A stretch of 64,000 nt of DNA from a virus, in the IMG/VR virus record IMGVR_UViG_3300018080_000152, positions 21,914-85,913 of that record. One strand, given 5' to 3'. Positions 55,632 through 63,603 of this stretch are shown piece by piece (within the stretch, counting starts at the first letter, position 1; every line of letters starts with the position of its first letter). The translations under genes were made by a program, and so were the position numbers. Under the pieces are notes generated by a model. It ran no database searches, was not told the DNA's origin, and saw only the letters and a program-made list of their open reading frames with translations.

Positions 55632-55704
55632 AGCCCCAGGTGGGAATCGAACCCAATCTTCATCCTTACCAAGGATGTGTGCTAACCTTTATCACTTCTG
55701 GGGC
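55632..55704 (-). tRNA. tRNA-Thr(GGT)
   Basis: Acceptor GCCCCAG/CTGGGGC, anticodon stem CATCC/GGATG with loop TTGGTAA (anticodon GGT), T-loop TTCGATT. Discriminator T followed by CTT. Confidence 0.87.
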
Positions 55705-55709
55705 TTACA

Positions 55710-56024
55710 CTATCCAGTTTTTACTAGCAATAGCCCTATAATTGTCATGGCCACTCCGCTCCATTGCCACAAACCAAAGCTTTCTGTTTTACCATATGCG
55801 GCAAGCACAGCTACGCAGGTAACCATCAATATGCCATCAAACAACAGACCGTCGAATAACAGGCTTTTTGAATACCGAGCCACCACTGGCCATAAACCAA
55901 ACGCTTGTATCAACCACATATAGAACATTGGTGCAATAGCCCGTGTATCGTTTGCCCACACTGAACAGTAGTAGTAGAATACTGTAGTCAGTATTAACAC
56001 TGGAACCCACCAATATAATATCAT
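55710..56024 (-). CDS. membrane protein, four transmembrane helices
   Basis: This 104-residue protein starts at ATG 56024 with AAAGGAC upstream; longer frames run into the tRNA. Hydrophobic segments are at about 1-18, 32-48, 56-75 and 86-102. Size and topology resemble small multidrug-resistance-type transporters, but their conserved glutamate is not evident. It lies between tRNA-Ala and tRNA-Thr. Confidence 0.55.
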   Translation of the reverse strand: MILYWWVPVLILTTVFYYYCSVWANDTRAIAPMFYMWLIQAFGLWPVVARYSKSLLFDGLLFDGILMVTCVAVLAAYGKTESFGLWQWSGVAMTIIGLLLVKTG

Positions 56025-56038
56025 GTGCTGTCCTTTAG

Positions 56039-56111
56039 TGGAGCCGATGGGACTTGAACCCACAACCTCTTGTCTGCCAGACAAGCGCTCACCCAGTTGA
56101 GCTACGGCCCC
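56039..56111 (-). tRNA. tRNA-Ala(GGC)
   Basis: Acceptor GGGGCCG/CGGCTCC, anticodon stem CTTGT/ACAAG with loop CTGGCAG (anticodon GGC), T-loop TTCAAGT. CT follows discriminator A. Confidence 0.88.
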
Positions 56112-56112
56112 G

Positions 56113-56586
56113 TTACTTAAATGTGTCATCCAACAATAGGTCAAGAAATGTTTTGATTTCTTTATACACTCGACCTTGTGTCGTAAATCCCCACCGCTTT
56201 GTTGCCTTTTCCTTAACCCACTCTCGCAAATCAGTTCCAAATTCTGCGCTGCGAGCCTTCCAACCACAAACCATCTCAGCAACATACACACTAGGCATGT
56301 TCTCAATCCCCTCCCAATATTCTGGGTGGTGAGGATTAGTCCTCGTGTGTTGTTCTACGGCACACTGAAAACGTTCTAAGTTATTTTCCTTAGATGATTC
56401 GTCCAGGTATTCCCATTCTATGCCACGAAATTTGCTGTTGTCGTGCAACATGCTGTTAGCAAGGAGAGACCGTGCGAAGGTGTGCTTCCCTTGCTCAATA
56501 AGACGCTCAGCCAACAGCGCGCATTCGTCCTGCACGTTGTTAATATGGCGCACGAGCGCCCTGATAGGTTTTTCTTCGTCAGTCAT
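56113..56586 (-). CDS. DUF5662-like protein
   Basis: This 157-residue protein has HINNVQDECALLAERLIEQGKHTFARSLLANSMLHDNSKF and IEWEYLD, then HHPEYWEGIENMP, the pattern of the phage/bacterial DUF5662 family (HD-like helical protein with conserved HDNSK and HHPEYW). The family has histidine/aspartate pairs suggesting a metal-dependent hydrolase, but no activity known to me. It is co-transcribed with the 52-residue gene (TAATG overlap). Confidence 0.75.
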   Translation of the reverse strand: MTDEEKPIRALVRHINNVQDECALLAERLIEQGKHTFARSLLANSMLHDNSKFRGIEWEYLDESSKENNLERFQCAVEQHTRTNPHHPEYWEGIENMPSVYVAEMVCGWKARSAEFGTDLREWVKEKATKRWGFTTQGRVYKEIKTFLDLLLDDTFK

Positions 56587-56744
56587 TACCAGAATTTCCA
56601 GAATGGTTTGTCGTTAGCTTTGCGTTCAAGTAGCCGCTTAATACACATATCAATGTGCTCGTCAAGCTTTTTGTCGATAATGCCAGCCTTGAATTCTTTA
56701 AGCTCTGTAGCTAAACAAGCAATGTCTTTTTCTGTGAATTTCAT
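56586..56744 (-). CDS. small hypothetical protein
   Basis: ATG 56744 follows GGGAG and opens 52 codons ending DKPFWKFW. It is the first gene after the consensus promoter at 56767-56794, and its TAA overlaps the ATG of the DUF5662-like gene. Helical and charged; function unknown. Confidence 0.65.
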   Translation of the reverse strand: MKFTEKDIACLATELKEFKAGIIDKKLDEHIDMCIKRLLERKANDKPFWKFW

Positions 56745-56766
56745 AAATTTCTCCCTTCTGAATACT

Positions 56767-56794
56767 ATTATACACTAAATCTCGAAAATGTCAA
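56767..56794 (-). promoter_or_regulatory. sigma70-type promoter
   Basis: TTGACA, 16 bases, AGTG and TATAAT, directly after the glycosyltransferase gene. The leader is about 16 nt with a ribosome-binding site. Confidence 0.75.
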
Positions 56795-56796
56795 GC

Positions 56797-57528
56797 CTAA
56801 ATCCACCTTCTTTTTTTACAGCCGTTCTCGCCGGGGTGAAAAACCTTGACGTTCGTATCTACACAAATAAGCCCCTTGTGCTTACGAACACTAGAACACA
56901 ATTCCCTAAAGGCCCCTGTGCCAAATGAAATATTATTATTACATAGAAAGTTTGCATCCATAACTGCACAAGAACCAACAGATGACATTCTTACTATTCG
57001 CTGCTGAGGTATTAGGCTTGCGCTTGCCCATGGTTTATCTTCTGAGTCAACAAAGCCCCAAGTATCATAAAATCTCTCTGTGCTGTTCTTCTCTTGTAAA
57101 AAAACCAACGGCGCTACTATTGCCGCTTCTGTTTCCTTTAAGGTCGTCAGTAGGTCTTCAATAACGTTGGGCTCTATAATTAAGTCTGATTCTATCCAGG
57201 CTATATACTGACATCTATCCTTTAGTTCGTTCAACACTCTATTTGCTATTGTTGATAAGTATGATATTCTTTGTTGATTTGTGGTGGACTGCACAGTGGT
57301 ACTACATTGTTGCTCACAACTCAACAATAAAACATTGTTCATTCTATTGGCATAAGCTTGTAATACCATGCGTGTGTCGTCAACAGAATGGCCCTCTAGA
57401 ATACATATAAGCGGCTGTGAACATGTTTGCTGCTCTATCTGCTGAAAGTATCTATCTACTTGGTTGATGTGAATACCACACCATTGTTGACTGTCTCTGA
57501 AAAGAGACCCTATTCCAATTTCCCACAT
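56797..57528 (-). CDS. GT2/Anp1-like glycosyltransferase
   Basis: This 243-residue protein has YIAWIESDLIIEPNVIEDLL (an E-S-D in place of the usual D-x-D), AAIVAPLVFLQ and VRMSSVGSCAVMDANFL, the sequence order of Anp1/mannan-polymerase-like GT-A proteins. It is likely a sugar transferase in the glycan cluster. Its start overlaps the HAD gene by 19 bases. Confidence 0.65.
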   Translation of the reverse strand: MWEIGIGSLFRDSQQWCGIHINQVDRYFQQIEQQTCSQPLICILEGHSVDDTRMVLQAYANRMNNVLLLSCEQQCSTTVQSTTNQQRISYLSTIANRVLNELKDRCQYIAWIESDLIIEPNVIEDLLTTLKETEAAIVAPLVFLQEKNSTERFYDTWGFVDSEDKPWASASLIPQQRIVRMSSVGSCAVMDANFLCNNNISFGTGAFRELCSSVRKHKGLICVDTNVKVFHPGENGCKKRRWI

Positions 57529-57833
57529 TCTTTCGCCTCGGCTAATGACACATAGCTTCTATCATCAATTAGAACATCACATATTGGTTTGCCACATATC
57601 AAAACGTGGTATTTCACACCATGTCTTTTTAACCAGTCTTCCAACGTGAGTAGTTCTGCCCATCCACACGCCGTGTGTAATGTTACATGCCAACCAGAAT
57701 CATACACTGCGTTCAATATGTTGATTTCAGATTGGATTGCTGGAGCCAATGGTTTGTCAAACGTTGGACTTTCAACGCGGAGTACCCCATCTATGTCACA
57801 TACTAGACGCTTACGCTTGGAAGAAGTGGTCAC
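57510..57833 (-). CDS. HAD-like phosphatase
   Basis: This 107-residue protein has LVCDIDGVLRV (nucleophile aspartate, D-x-D), GWHVTLHTACG (threonine motif II) and VLIDDRSYVS (motif IV). That is a minimal HAD fold without a cap, as in small phage phosphatases and LicD-linked hydrolases. The substrate could be a sugar phosphate given its neighbours. Confidence 0.7.
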   Translation of the reverse strand: MTTSSKRKRLVCDIDGVLRVESPTFDKPLAPAIQSEINILNAVYDSGWHVTLHTACGWAELLTLEDWLKRHGVKYHVLICGKPICDVLIDDRSYVSLAEAKECGKLE

Positions 57834-58689
57834 GAAATGTTCTCCTCATATAAACTCCATATTGTGGTGCGTAATGTCCACGCAATGTTCTTATTGGAAG
57901 CCGACGACATATGTGGTCTGTAGCACATTCAATCATATTAAAACCAGCCGCATGAGACAGTGTATTGCCACCGCCAAAACGTGCGTTTACTTCAAAGCAA
58001 AAAATTGCGCCATCACCACGCACTCGAAACTGCGCACAACATGGTCCATCTATTTGCATTCGCTCACCAATAGCTTTGGTTATGCTATGCAGTTCTTTGT
58101 TATTTACCGTTACACTATCTACTACCTCGCCACCAGCCACACGAAGTCTCTGTCTGGGCAGCGTACCAATACAAACACCATGCCGAAAATAGGCATCTAC
58201 AGTAAACTCGTTTCCTGGTATTTCTTCTTGTACCACAATGTCATTTGAGTCATCAACACGATATGGTATAACCATTGGTGGAATGTGCCTAATTCCCGCA
58301 GAACCACATCCAAGCCGTGGCTTTATAATTAGAGGTTTATTTACTTGAGGTGACGGATATATGTCAGGAAAATGATTTTCCATCCAATCGGCAAACTTGT
58401 GTTTGTCTCCACATATATCTATTGCTTGCGGAGATGATACCAAGATGTTATCATGGTCCATTCCGAGATATGCAGCTTTTGGCAAAACACGCTCATGTAA
58501 TGGAATAACCAAGTCATAGTCGTCTACAATATCTGACAGTTGTGTTTCTTGTGTTAAAAACACATGGCTAACAACTTCTGAAATTGGTACGTGTCTATCT
58601 GTTTCATATGCATCTACTGCTGTTGCAGAATTGCGAACCAGCGATGCGAATGCTACACGACGACCGGCTCCTACTAATAGAATTTTCAT
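57811..58689 (-). CDS. ATP-grasp ligase, CarB/PylC-like
   Basis: This 292-residue protein opens with a Rossmann-like segment (KILLVGAGRRVAFASL), has PLIIKPRLGCGSAGI (the ATP-grasp glycine-rich loop), IVVQEEIPGNEFTVDAYF and FCFEVNARFGGGNTLS with the E-x-N metal ligands. It joins a carboxylate to an amine or other group using ATP; in this cluster modification of a sugar is plausible. It overlaps neighbours by 23 and 4 bases. Confidence 0.8.
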   Translation of the reverse strand: MKILLVGAGRRVAFASLVRNSATAVDAYETDRHVPISEVVSHVFLTQETQLSDIVDDYDLVIPLHERVLPKAAYLGMDHDNILVSSPQAIDICGDKHKFADWMENHFPDIYPSPQVNKPLIIKPRLGCGSAGIRHIPPMVIPYRVDDSNDIVVQEEIPGNEFTVDAYFRHGVCIGTLPRQRLRVAGGEVVDSVTVNNKELHSITKAIGERMQIDGPCCAQFRVRGDGAIFCFEVNARFGGGNTLSHAAGFNMIECATDHICRRLPIRTLRGHYAPQYGVYMRRTFRDHFFQA

Positions 58690-59930
58690 AATACAAGCCC
58701 TTGTTTTTCAAACAGGCTTCGCCATTGCTGCGCCAACACGTCTCTGCCATAAATACTAATTGCCTTTTTTCTACCTGCTTCACCCACGCGCTTTGCTAAG
58801 TCATGGTCTTCCATCAACATGTTGATACAGTCAGCAAGCTGAGGGATAGTGTCTGCATAAAATCCATCCACTCCATTTTCAACCAATTCTGGAATTTCAC
58901 ATGATGTAGAGCCCCAAAGACGAGGTCCAAAACACACAACTGGAATGCCCATAATCCATGCTTCAACAAACGAATATGTGTTGTTGGCTCCTGGCGTTCC
59001 GCTGATTAGACATACTCGACTCTTTTGTAACATTTCTATCTTTTGTTTATGAGAAGCAAAACCGTGTATGAATGGAGAACCCTGGCTAAGTCTCTGTTGC
59101 GATGCAGCGCCATAAATGTTAACTGGATATGAAATTCTAGAACATAGCTTGTTGACATTTTGTAAGCGACTGTTTGTTCCAACTGTGGTGTTGTAGTTAT
59201 TACTAAACATTACCACGCTTTTGTTTTCACCAGTCCATCCTGATATTTCATGTTCGTCTCTGACGACCGAGCCGCGTATACAAGCGTCCATACCACCAAA
59301 CGCGCTTGGATTTCTTATATGTTCAGTTGGTGAATTACGAATGGACACGGCTCCGTATCTTCTGATGTTCTGAATTAAACACTCGTCGTGGATGTCATGC
59401 ATACCAAATGTTTTTAACATTACAGACGCGCCATTAAAACTATGCCAGTTGGATAAAACCGTTTTTGCAAAATGAGCCACTAAAACTGCATCAAAATTAC
59501 TTACAAAGTCTGGTGTTAGTTCCCACACGTTTTTTACAGTAGTTCCAGTATAGTCTTTGTTTTTTTTGCCAATCTGGTTCTTTGACTTATCAGAGTGAAT
59601 TGTTGTTGCCTTTTGATATATGTCTGCAAACTGCCTACGTATTTCTTTGTCATTTTCTCCAAGTGTTGGTCGTGTGATACACGGCAAATCTCCTGGTCTA
59701 TCAGTATTCCAATAATACCCAGTTGAAAACCACTCGATACCAAGCCTGTCCCACATTAGACAATCGTCTGCTTCTTGTAGCGGGTGACCACATGGAATAT
59801 ATAGTAGGCGCATTTTATTGAAACGTCTTGGTCGATACACAGGCAAGGCATACATTTGTGTCTCTTCCCAATTGTTTTGTCTGGCGCTACATGTTGCATA
59901 ATGTACGTTGCGCAAAGCAGAATGTGCCAT
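58686..59930 (-). CDS. glycosyltransferase, GT-B (GT1/GT4-like)
   Basis: This 414-residue protein has MRLLYIPCGHPLQEADDCLMW near residue 40, a central linker, and a C-terminal half with GFASHKQKIEMLQKSRVCLISG, GANNTYSFVEAWIMGIPVVCFG and VENGVDGFYADT, typical nucleotide-sugar-binding elements. ATG 59930 has GGGGAG upstream. It is one of several sugar transferases in this cluster. Confidence 0.75.
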   Translation of the reverse strand: MAHSALRNVHYATCSARQNNWEETQMYALPVYRPRRFNKMRLLYIPCGHPLQEADDCLMWDRLGIEWFSTGYYWNTDRPGDLPCITRPTLGENDKEIRRQFADIYQKATTIHSDKSKNQIGKKNKDYTGTTVKNVWELTPDFVSNFDAVLVAHFAKTVLSNWHSFNGASVMLKTFGMHDIHDECLIQNIRRYGAVSIRNSPTEHIRNPSAFGGMDACIRGSVVRDEHEISGWTGENKSVVMFSNNYNTTVGTNSRLQNVNKLCSRISYPVNIYGAASQQRLSQGSPFIHGFASHKQKIEMLQKSRVCLISGTPGANNTYSFVEAWIMGIPVVCFGPRLWGSTSCEIPELVENGVDGFYADTIPQLADCINMLMEDHDLAKRVGEAGRKKAISIYGRDVLAQQWRSLFEKQGLVL

Positions 59931-59932
59931 GT

Positions 59933-60445
59933 TTATGCTCCCCAATACGAATTTGTTTTCTTTGGTGTCATATAGTCTTTGTACCACAATGTCAACAACT
60001 TGTCATATTCGACTGGAATACACGCCTTTGTTCCCAAAAAATCTACCCACAGCCTTTCATCTGTCCACGCAGCCTTGTTGTCTGGTACAGCAAAGCACTT
60101 TTGAACATGGCCAACCATATCACCATTGCGTACATATGGATACACGTCAATCCACGGTGCGTTTTTACTCAATAACGGATGGTGTTTAATCTTGAACCCG
60201 CCATCCCATGTTGCACACACATTGTTAATCAAGCCCTTTTTGACAATTTTAGGAATTACTTGTGCTACCAAATGAGAGTGTTCTTGCATGATACATATAT
60301 CTGCGTCATCATCCCACTCAATAATATCCTTTTCCCTAATTGCTCCAAGTAATGTACCACAAGATAACCAATATGGTATCTCATGCTCGTTGAAAATATT
60401 CAATACATGACGTGTCATGTCTTGGAGAGTTTTGTGCTTACTCAT
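59933..60445 (-). CDS. LicD-like nucleotidyl/phosphocholine transferase
   Basis: This 170-residue protein has IPYWLSCGTLLGAIREKDIIEWDDDADICI, the hallmark of LicD/fukutin-type transferases (G-T-L-L-G, then W-D-D-D-x-D), followed by a histidine-containing segment. LicD proteins attach phosphocholine or similar groups to surface glycans. It is coupled to the methyltransferase gene by a 4-base overlap. Confidence 0.8.
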   Translation of the reverse strand: MSKHKTLQDMTRHVLNIFNEHEIPYWLSCGTLLGAIREKDIIEWDDDADICIMQEHSHLVAQVIPKIVKKGLINNVCATWDGGFKIKHHPLLSKNAPWIDVYPYVRNGDMVGHVQKCFAVPDNKAAWTDERLWVDFLGTKACIPVEYDKLLTLWYKDYMTPKKTNSYWGA

Positions 60446-61026
60446 ATTTTTGTTCCTATATATCTAATGACTATTGGATTCTCATTTTGATAGCGAGCAA
60501 CCCCATCTATTTCTTGACAACAGCCAATCATACGCAGGGAAGCTAGTTGTTGTTCCACTTCATCCTTGTTAACTAACCACCTGTCGTGTCCTCCATATGT
60601 ATGATGCATGCCGTGGTTCTTGTCGCTACGACACTCAAAACACATTAGCCCACCAAATCTAAGTGCTTCAACGCTATTTTTGATGATTTTCACTTGGCTC
60701 TCTGGCGGTACAGCGTGGAGAAAAAACCTGTGGTAAACAACATCGCAGTTGTTATATATGTGTCTTTTAGTGGCGTCTGCTTCATAAGCTTGAATTTGTC
60801 GGCGCTCACCAATCTTGTCTTGCACTTGTTTTAATGCGGACACACTAGTGTCCAAGGCTGTAATGTTTAAGCAAGGACGTTGTGAGGCAAAATACATTGT
60901 GTCTCTGCCGTTTCCACAACCAAGCTCTAGAAGCCTGCCAGTAATTGGCAAACAAATACTGCTGGCGAAATTAGATGGAGCATCCACATTAAAGTCTTTG
61001 TAAAATTTATCCCAATATTCAGTCAT
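60442..61026 (-). CDS. class I SAM-dependent methyltransferase
   Basis: This 194-residue protein has LLELGCGNGRDTMYFAS (motif I), ITALDTSVSAL (motif II), CDVVYHRFFLHAVP (motif IV) and GGLMCFECR (motif V), close to the Methyltransf_25/TehB type. It probably methylates a sugar or small molecule of the glycan pathway. Overlaps both neighbours by 4 bases. Confidence 0.8.
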   Translation of the reverse strand: MTEYWDKFYKDFNVDAPSNFASSICLPITGRLLELGCGNGRDTMYFASQRPCLNITALDTSVSALKQVQDKIGERRQIQAYEADATKRHIYNNCDVVYHRFFLHAVPPESQVKIIKNSVEALRFGGLMCFECRSDKNHGMHHTYGGHDRWLVNKDEVEQQLASLRMIGCCQEIDGVARYQNENPIVIRYIGTKI

Positions 61027-62102
61027 CTAACATACCTAAGAATTATATCCGAAATTTTTTCCACTTCCCAATCTCTCAGCTCTGGATAAGACGGTAGCAT
61101 TATACCGGTGCGACTAAGTTTATACGAAATCGGCAACGCACTGCTTTTGTATTGACGATATGGAGGCAATTCGTGTATTGGCTGGAACCACTTACGAGTG
61201 TCTATGCCTTCCTTGCTTAACTGTTTTATGATGTGGTTTCTATCATGTTCTGGCACAGTTATACCAGTCATCCAATTAGCAGACTTGTGAATGGTAGTGC
61301 TTTGTGGTTGTAATCTCACATGTTTATGTAAATAACCGTAGTATAGTTCATTAAGCCTAAGCTTTTGAGCACATATAACGCTGTAATTATCCATTTGAGC
61401 ACAGCCTATTGCTGCTGCCACATTGGTCATCCGATAATTATACCCAATCACGGGATGAAAATATGGTTCGGTTTGACCTTGGCCTTGAAATAAACGAATG
61501 TATTCTGCAACCCTGTCGTCATTTGTTACAACACATCCTCCTTCGCCTGTCGTAATCACTTTGTTGCCGAAAAAGCTGAAAGCGCCAGTTAAACCTATTG
61601 TTCCAAGCTTTTGTTCTTCATACATTCCACCAAATGCTTCACAAGCATCTTCAATCAACAATAGATTATATTGTTCACATATGCTTTTAAGATGTGATAT
61701 AAAACATGGATAACCCATTAAATGCACAACGAAAATAGCTTTGGTTTTTTCTGTGATAGCAGCAGCAATAAGTGATGTGTTTATATTCCATGAATCTTTA
61801 CTAACATCTACAAGAACTGGAGTTGCTCCACAATAACGAACTGCGTTGGCTGTGGCAACATATGTAGAGTCTGGAATAATTACTTCGTCTCCTGGACCAA
61901 TACCAGCGGCTAAGAGAGCAAGATGGCACGCAGAAGTGCCAGAATTGGTAAGTATGACGTGCTTAGCACCTAAAAATTGACGAAGTTTTCCCTCAAACTG
62001 CTCCAGAAATTCCCCTTTGGAAGAAATCCATGTGGACTCCATGGCTTTTGCCACATATTCCTGTTCTAATTCGGTTATGAAAGGTTTATATACTGGTATC
62101 AT
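61023..62102 (-). CDS. DegT/DnrJ/EryC1/StrS sugar aminotransferase
   Basis: This 359-residue protein has ESTWISSKGEFLEQFE, VILTNSGTSACHLAL (phosphate-binding SGT-x-A), IEDACEAFGG (PLP-binding aspartate) and FSFFGNKVITTGEGG with the catalytic lysine, and RMTNVAAAIGCAQ. It is therefore a PLP-dependent sugar aminotransferase that makes 3- or 4-amino sugars such as perosamine. ATG 62102 follows the upstream stop by one base. Confidence 0.9.
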   Translation of the reverse strand: MIPVYKPFITELEQEYVAKAMESTWISSKGEFLEQFEGKLRQFLGAKHVILTNSGTSACHLALLAAGIGPGDEVIIPDSTYVATANAVRYCGATPVLVDVSKDSWNINTSLIAAAITEKTKAIFVVHLMGYPCFISHLKSICEQYNLLLIEDACEAFGGMYEEQKLGTIGLTGAFSFFGNKVITTGEGGCVVTNDDRVAEYIRLFQGQGQTEPYFHPVIGYNYRMTNVAAAIGCAQMDNYSVICAQKLRLNELYYGYLHKHVRLQPQSTTIHKSANWMTGITVPEHDRNHIIKQLSKEGIDTRKWFQPIHELPPYRQYKSSALPISYKLSRTGIMLPSYPELRDWEVEKISDIILRYVR

Positions 62103-62103
62103 T

Positions 62104-62664
62104 TCATACTTTCTTCTGCAACACAACCATCACATCATCCCATTGTTGGTTATCCCTATGTCTTCTATCATATACGCGAATAGCAGCCACGTTTCTGTAT
62201 ATACTATGTGCTGACCAATACAGAATACTATTTCTAGAACCTCTACCTACATGCTGCAAATCTTCGATTACATAGAGACCATCATTCTTGAGTGCTGGCC
62301 ATAACATGTGTTGTGTCAGCGCTTGGTCTTCTGCAAAATGAGAGCCGTCATCAATTACAATGTCTAACGATGATGGCTCAAACAAAGTTGGTACGGTTGT
62401 AAAGTCTGTTTGGTGACAGTCAACGTATGTAAAGCGAGGATGTTGTATGTTGTCTTGATTGATTATGTCCATGCCAAAGATACGTGCGTTGGGAAAATAC
62501 TCTAACCACATAGCAATAGAACCACCTGTGTCAACACCAATCTCCAATAACGTGATTGGTAATAGACGCAGTGGTTCAAATATTTGTTCATACACGGTTA
62601 GGTAATCGTGCGTTGTTCCCTTGTCAGTGTCTTTGCCTACTGATATTTCTTTTAGTGTTTTCAT
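62104..62664 (-). CDS. class I SAM-dependent methyltransferase, mRNA starting at a tRNA end
   Basis: This 186-residue protein has ITLLEIGVDTGGSIAMWLEYF (motif I), RIFGMDIINQDN (motif II), LDIVIDDGSHFAEDQ (motif IV with D-D-G-S-H) and NDGLYVIEDLQ, the pattern of sugar O-methyltransferases of the mycinamicin type. ATG 62664 is 4 nt after the discriminator base of tRNA-Ser(GCT), with no ribosome-binding site. Cleavage of the tRNA would leave a leader of only CTT. Confidence 0.75.
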   Translation of the reverse strand: MKTLKEISVGKDTDKGTTHDYLTVYEQIFEPLRLLPITLLEIGVDTGGSIAMWLEYFPNARIFGMDIINQDNIQHPRFTYVDCHQTDFTTVPTLFEPSSLDIVIDDGSHFAEDQALTQHMLWPALKNDGLYVIEDLQHVGRGSRNSILYWSAHSIYRNVAAIRVYDRRHRDNQQWDDVMVVLQKKV

Positions 62665-62667
62665 AAG

Positions 62668-62759
62668 CAGAGGGCAAGGGAATCGAACCCTCACCGCACC
62701 CTAAAGGTACGGAACTGATTAGCAGTCAGCCCCAACGAACCAGTATTTGGCTACCCTCT
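62668..62759 (-). tRNA. tRNA-Ser(GCT)
   Basis: Acceptor AGAGGGT/GCCCTCT, anticodon stem GCTGA/TCAGT with loop CTGCTAA (anticodon GCT), long variable arm, T-loop TTCGATT, discriminator G as expected for Ser. CTTATG follows, the ATG being the next gene. Confidence 0.9.
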
Positions 62760-62826
62760 ATGGCGTTCGGAATTTTACCTACCTGGACTTGCGTCGATGT
62801 AGGAAGCGCCCCGTCCCCGGCGCTAG

Positions 62827-62900
62827 TCAAGCAGACTGGAATTGAACCAGCGGCCTCGTGGACCCAAACCACGCGCTCTACCAAGCTGAGCTACTGCCTG
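62827..62900 (-). tRNA. tRNA-Pro(TGG)
   Basis: Acceptor CAGGCAG/CTGCTTG, anticodon stem CGTGG/CCACG with loop TTTGGGT (anticodon TGG), T-loop TTCAATT. The C1-G72 pair is typical of tRNA-Pro. CT follows discriminator A. Confidence 0.87.
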
Positions 62901-62962
62901 TTGTTTCGCAACATGTTGCGAGTTGTTGTTGTGTGTGGCGTTAAGTCGTCACACACTACGAG

Positions 62963-63037
62963 TCAGTGTGACAGGATTTGAACCTGCGAACCTCGTGGCC
63001 CCCGACCACGCGCTCTACCAAGCTGAGCTACACACTG
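62963..63037 (-). tRNA. tRNA-Pro(GGG)
   Basis: Acceptor CAGTGTG/CACACTG, anticodon stem CGTGG/CCACG with loop TCGGGGG (anticodon GGG), T-loop TTCAAAT. Its D and anticodon arms closely resemble those of tRNA-Pro(TGG). The upstream promoter would start RNA at or one base before its 5' end. Confidence 0.87.
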
Positions 63038-63042
63038 TTAGT

Positions 63043-63216
63043 CTATTCTAGCACGATTTCTGCGTTTGTCAAGCGCAAAGCCACCGTAAATCTCTCGTTA
63101 ATTTTCCAAACACCCTTCTGTATGACCCGAACCATCTGTCCAGGGTACAACCCCACGTCATGTAGCTGTGCTACTTCGTGTGGTGGGCCATTCACTTTGA
63201 GTATTTGTTTTGTCAT
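63043..63216 (-). CDS. FeoA-like small protein
   Basis: ATG 63216 opens 57 codons. HDVGLYPGQMVRVIQKG and FTVALRLTNAEIVLE match the FeoA/SH3-like pattern (L-x-x-x-G-L-x-P-G-x-x-V-x-V, then a final strand and a basic/acidic turn), though it is shorter than bacterial FeoA (about 75). FeoA domains occur in iron transport and in metal-dependent repressors; the role here is unknown. The tRNA-Pro promoter is embedded in its last codons. Start overlaps the upstream stop as ATGA. Confidence 0.6.
   Translation of the reverse strand: MTKQILKVNGPPHEVAQLHDVGLYPGQMVRVIQKGVWKINERFTVALRLTNAEIVLE
63045..63072 (-). promoter_or_regulatory. promoter of the tRNA-Pro/Ser group
   Basis: TTGACA, 16 bases ending GTGC and TAGAAT, lying entirely in the 3' end of the FeoA-like gene. 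The predicted start is at the first base of tRNA-Pro(GGG). Confidence 0.7.
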
Positions 63217-63341
63217 GTTGTTCTGCCTGCTGATTGTATTCTGGGCTCAGCACTGCACCACACCACATTGGTAAGGCTTACAGCCACAATTTCCAGTCGA
63301 CACCCAAGCTCTGGATGAACATATCTATGTAGACTTAACAT
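63213..63341 (-). CDS. small hypothetical protein
   Basis: ATG 63341 (AGGTG upstream) opens 42 codons ending SAGRTT; the stop overlaps the next ATG as ATGA. The product (LSLHRYVHPELGCRLEIVAV) is short and of unknown function. Coupling to both neighbours is the main evidence that it is translated. A longer frame in the same phase up to 63512 lacks a good start. Confidence 0.5.
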   Translation of the reverse strand: MLSLHRYVHPELGCRLEIVAVSLTNVVWCSAEPRIQSAGRTT

Positions 63342-63345
63342 GCTG

Positions 63346-63477
63346 TCACCTACAAGTGAATGGATGACCAAGGCTGTCAAATACCATGCCGTACCCCTTA
63401 TCAAGCCAGCGCTTGTAGACAAGGGAGCCGTTGTAATAGACGTATAGCTCGTGTCCGATGATGTTTGAGTGCCACAT
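63346..63477 (-). CDS. small conserved phage protein
   Basis: ATG 63477 follows a strong AGGAG and opens 43 codons: MWHSNIIGHELYVYYNGSL, then VYKRWLDKGYG. I recall short phage proteins with this YYNG...YKRWLD pattern. It probably forms a small beta hairpin domain. It starts a three-gene coupled run (63477 to 63043). Confidence 0.6.
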   Translation of the reverse strand: MWHSNIIGHELYVYYNGSLVYKRWLDKGYGMVFDSLGHPFTCR

Positions 63478-63603
63478 GATGCTCTCCTGCTAATGTTTTG
63501 TCCCCCTAACACCGCCGTTTACAAGCTAGTTCAATAGGCTGGTACAGCTTGATACAGGTAAGTGTATGTTCCTATCACGCGCCAGGGTATACGCGCCTTT
63601 GAG

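Noticed and set aside
63213-63512. Single 99-residue protein in place of two small genes
   Set aside because: The long frame has no good ribosome-binding site and overlaps the well-supported 43-residue gene; the shorter 42-residue frame with AGGTG is preferred.
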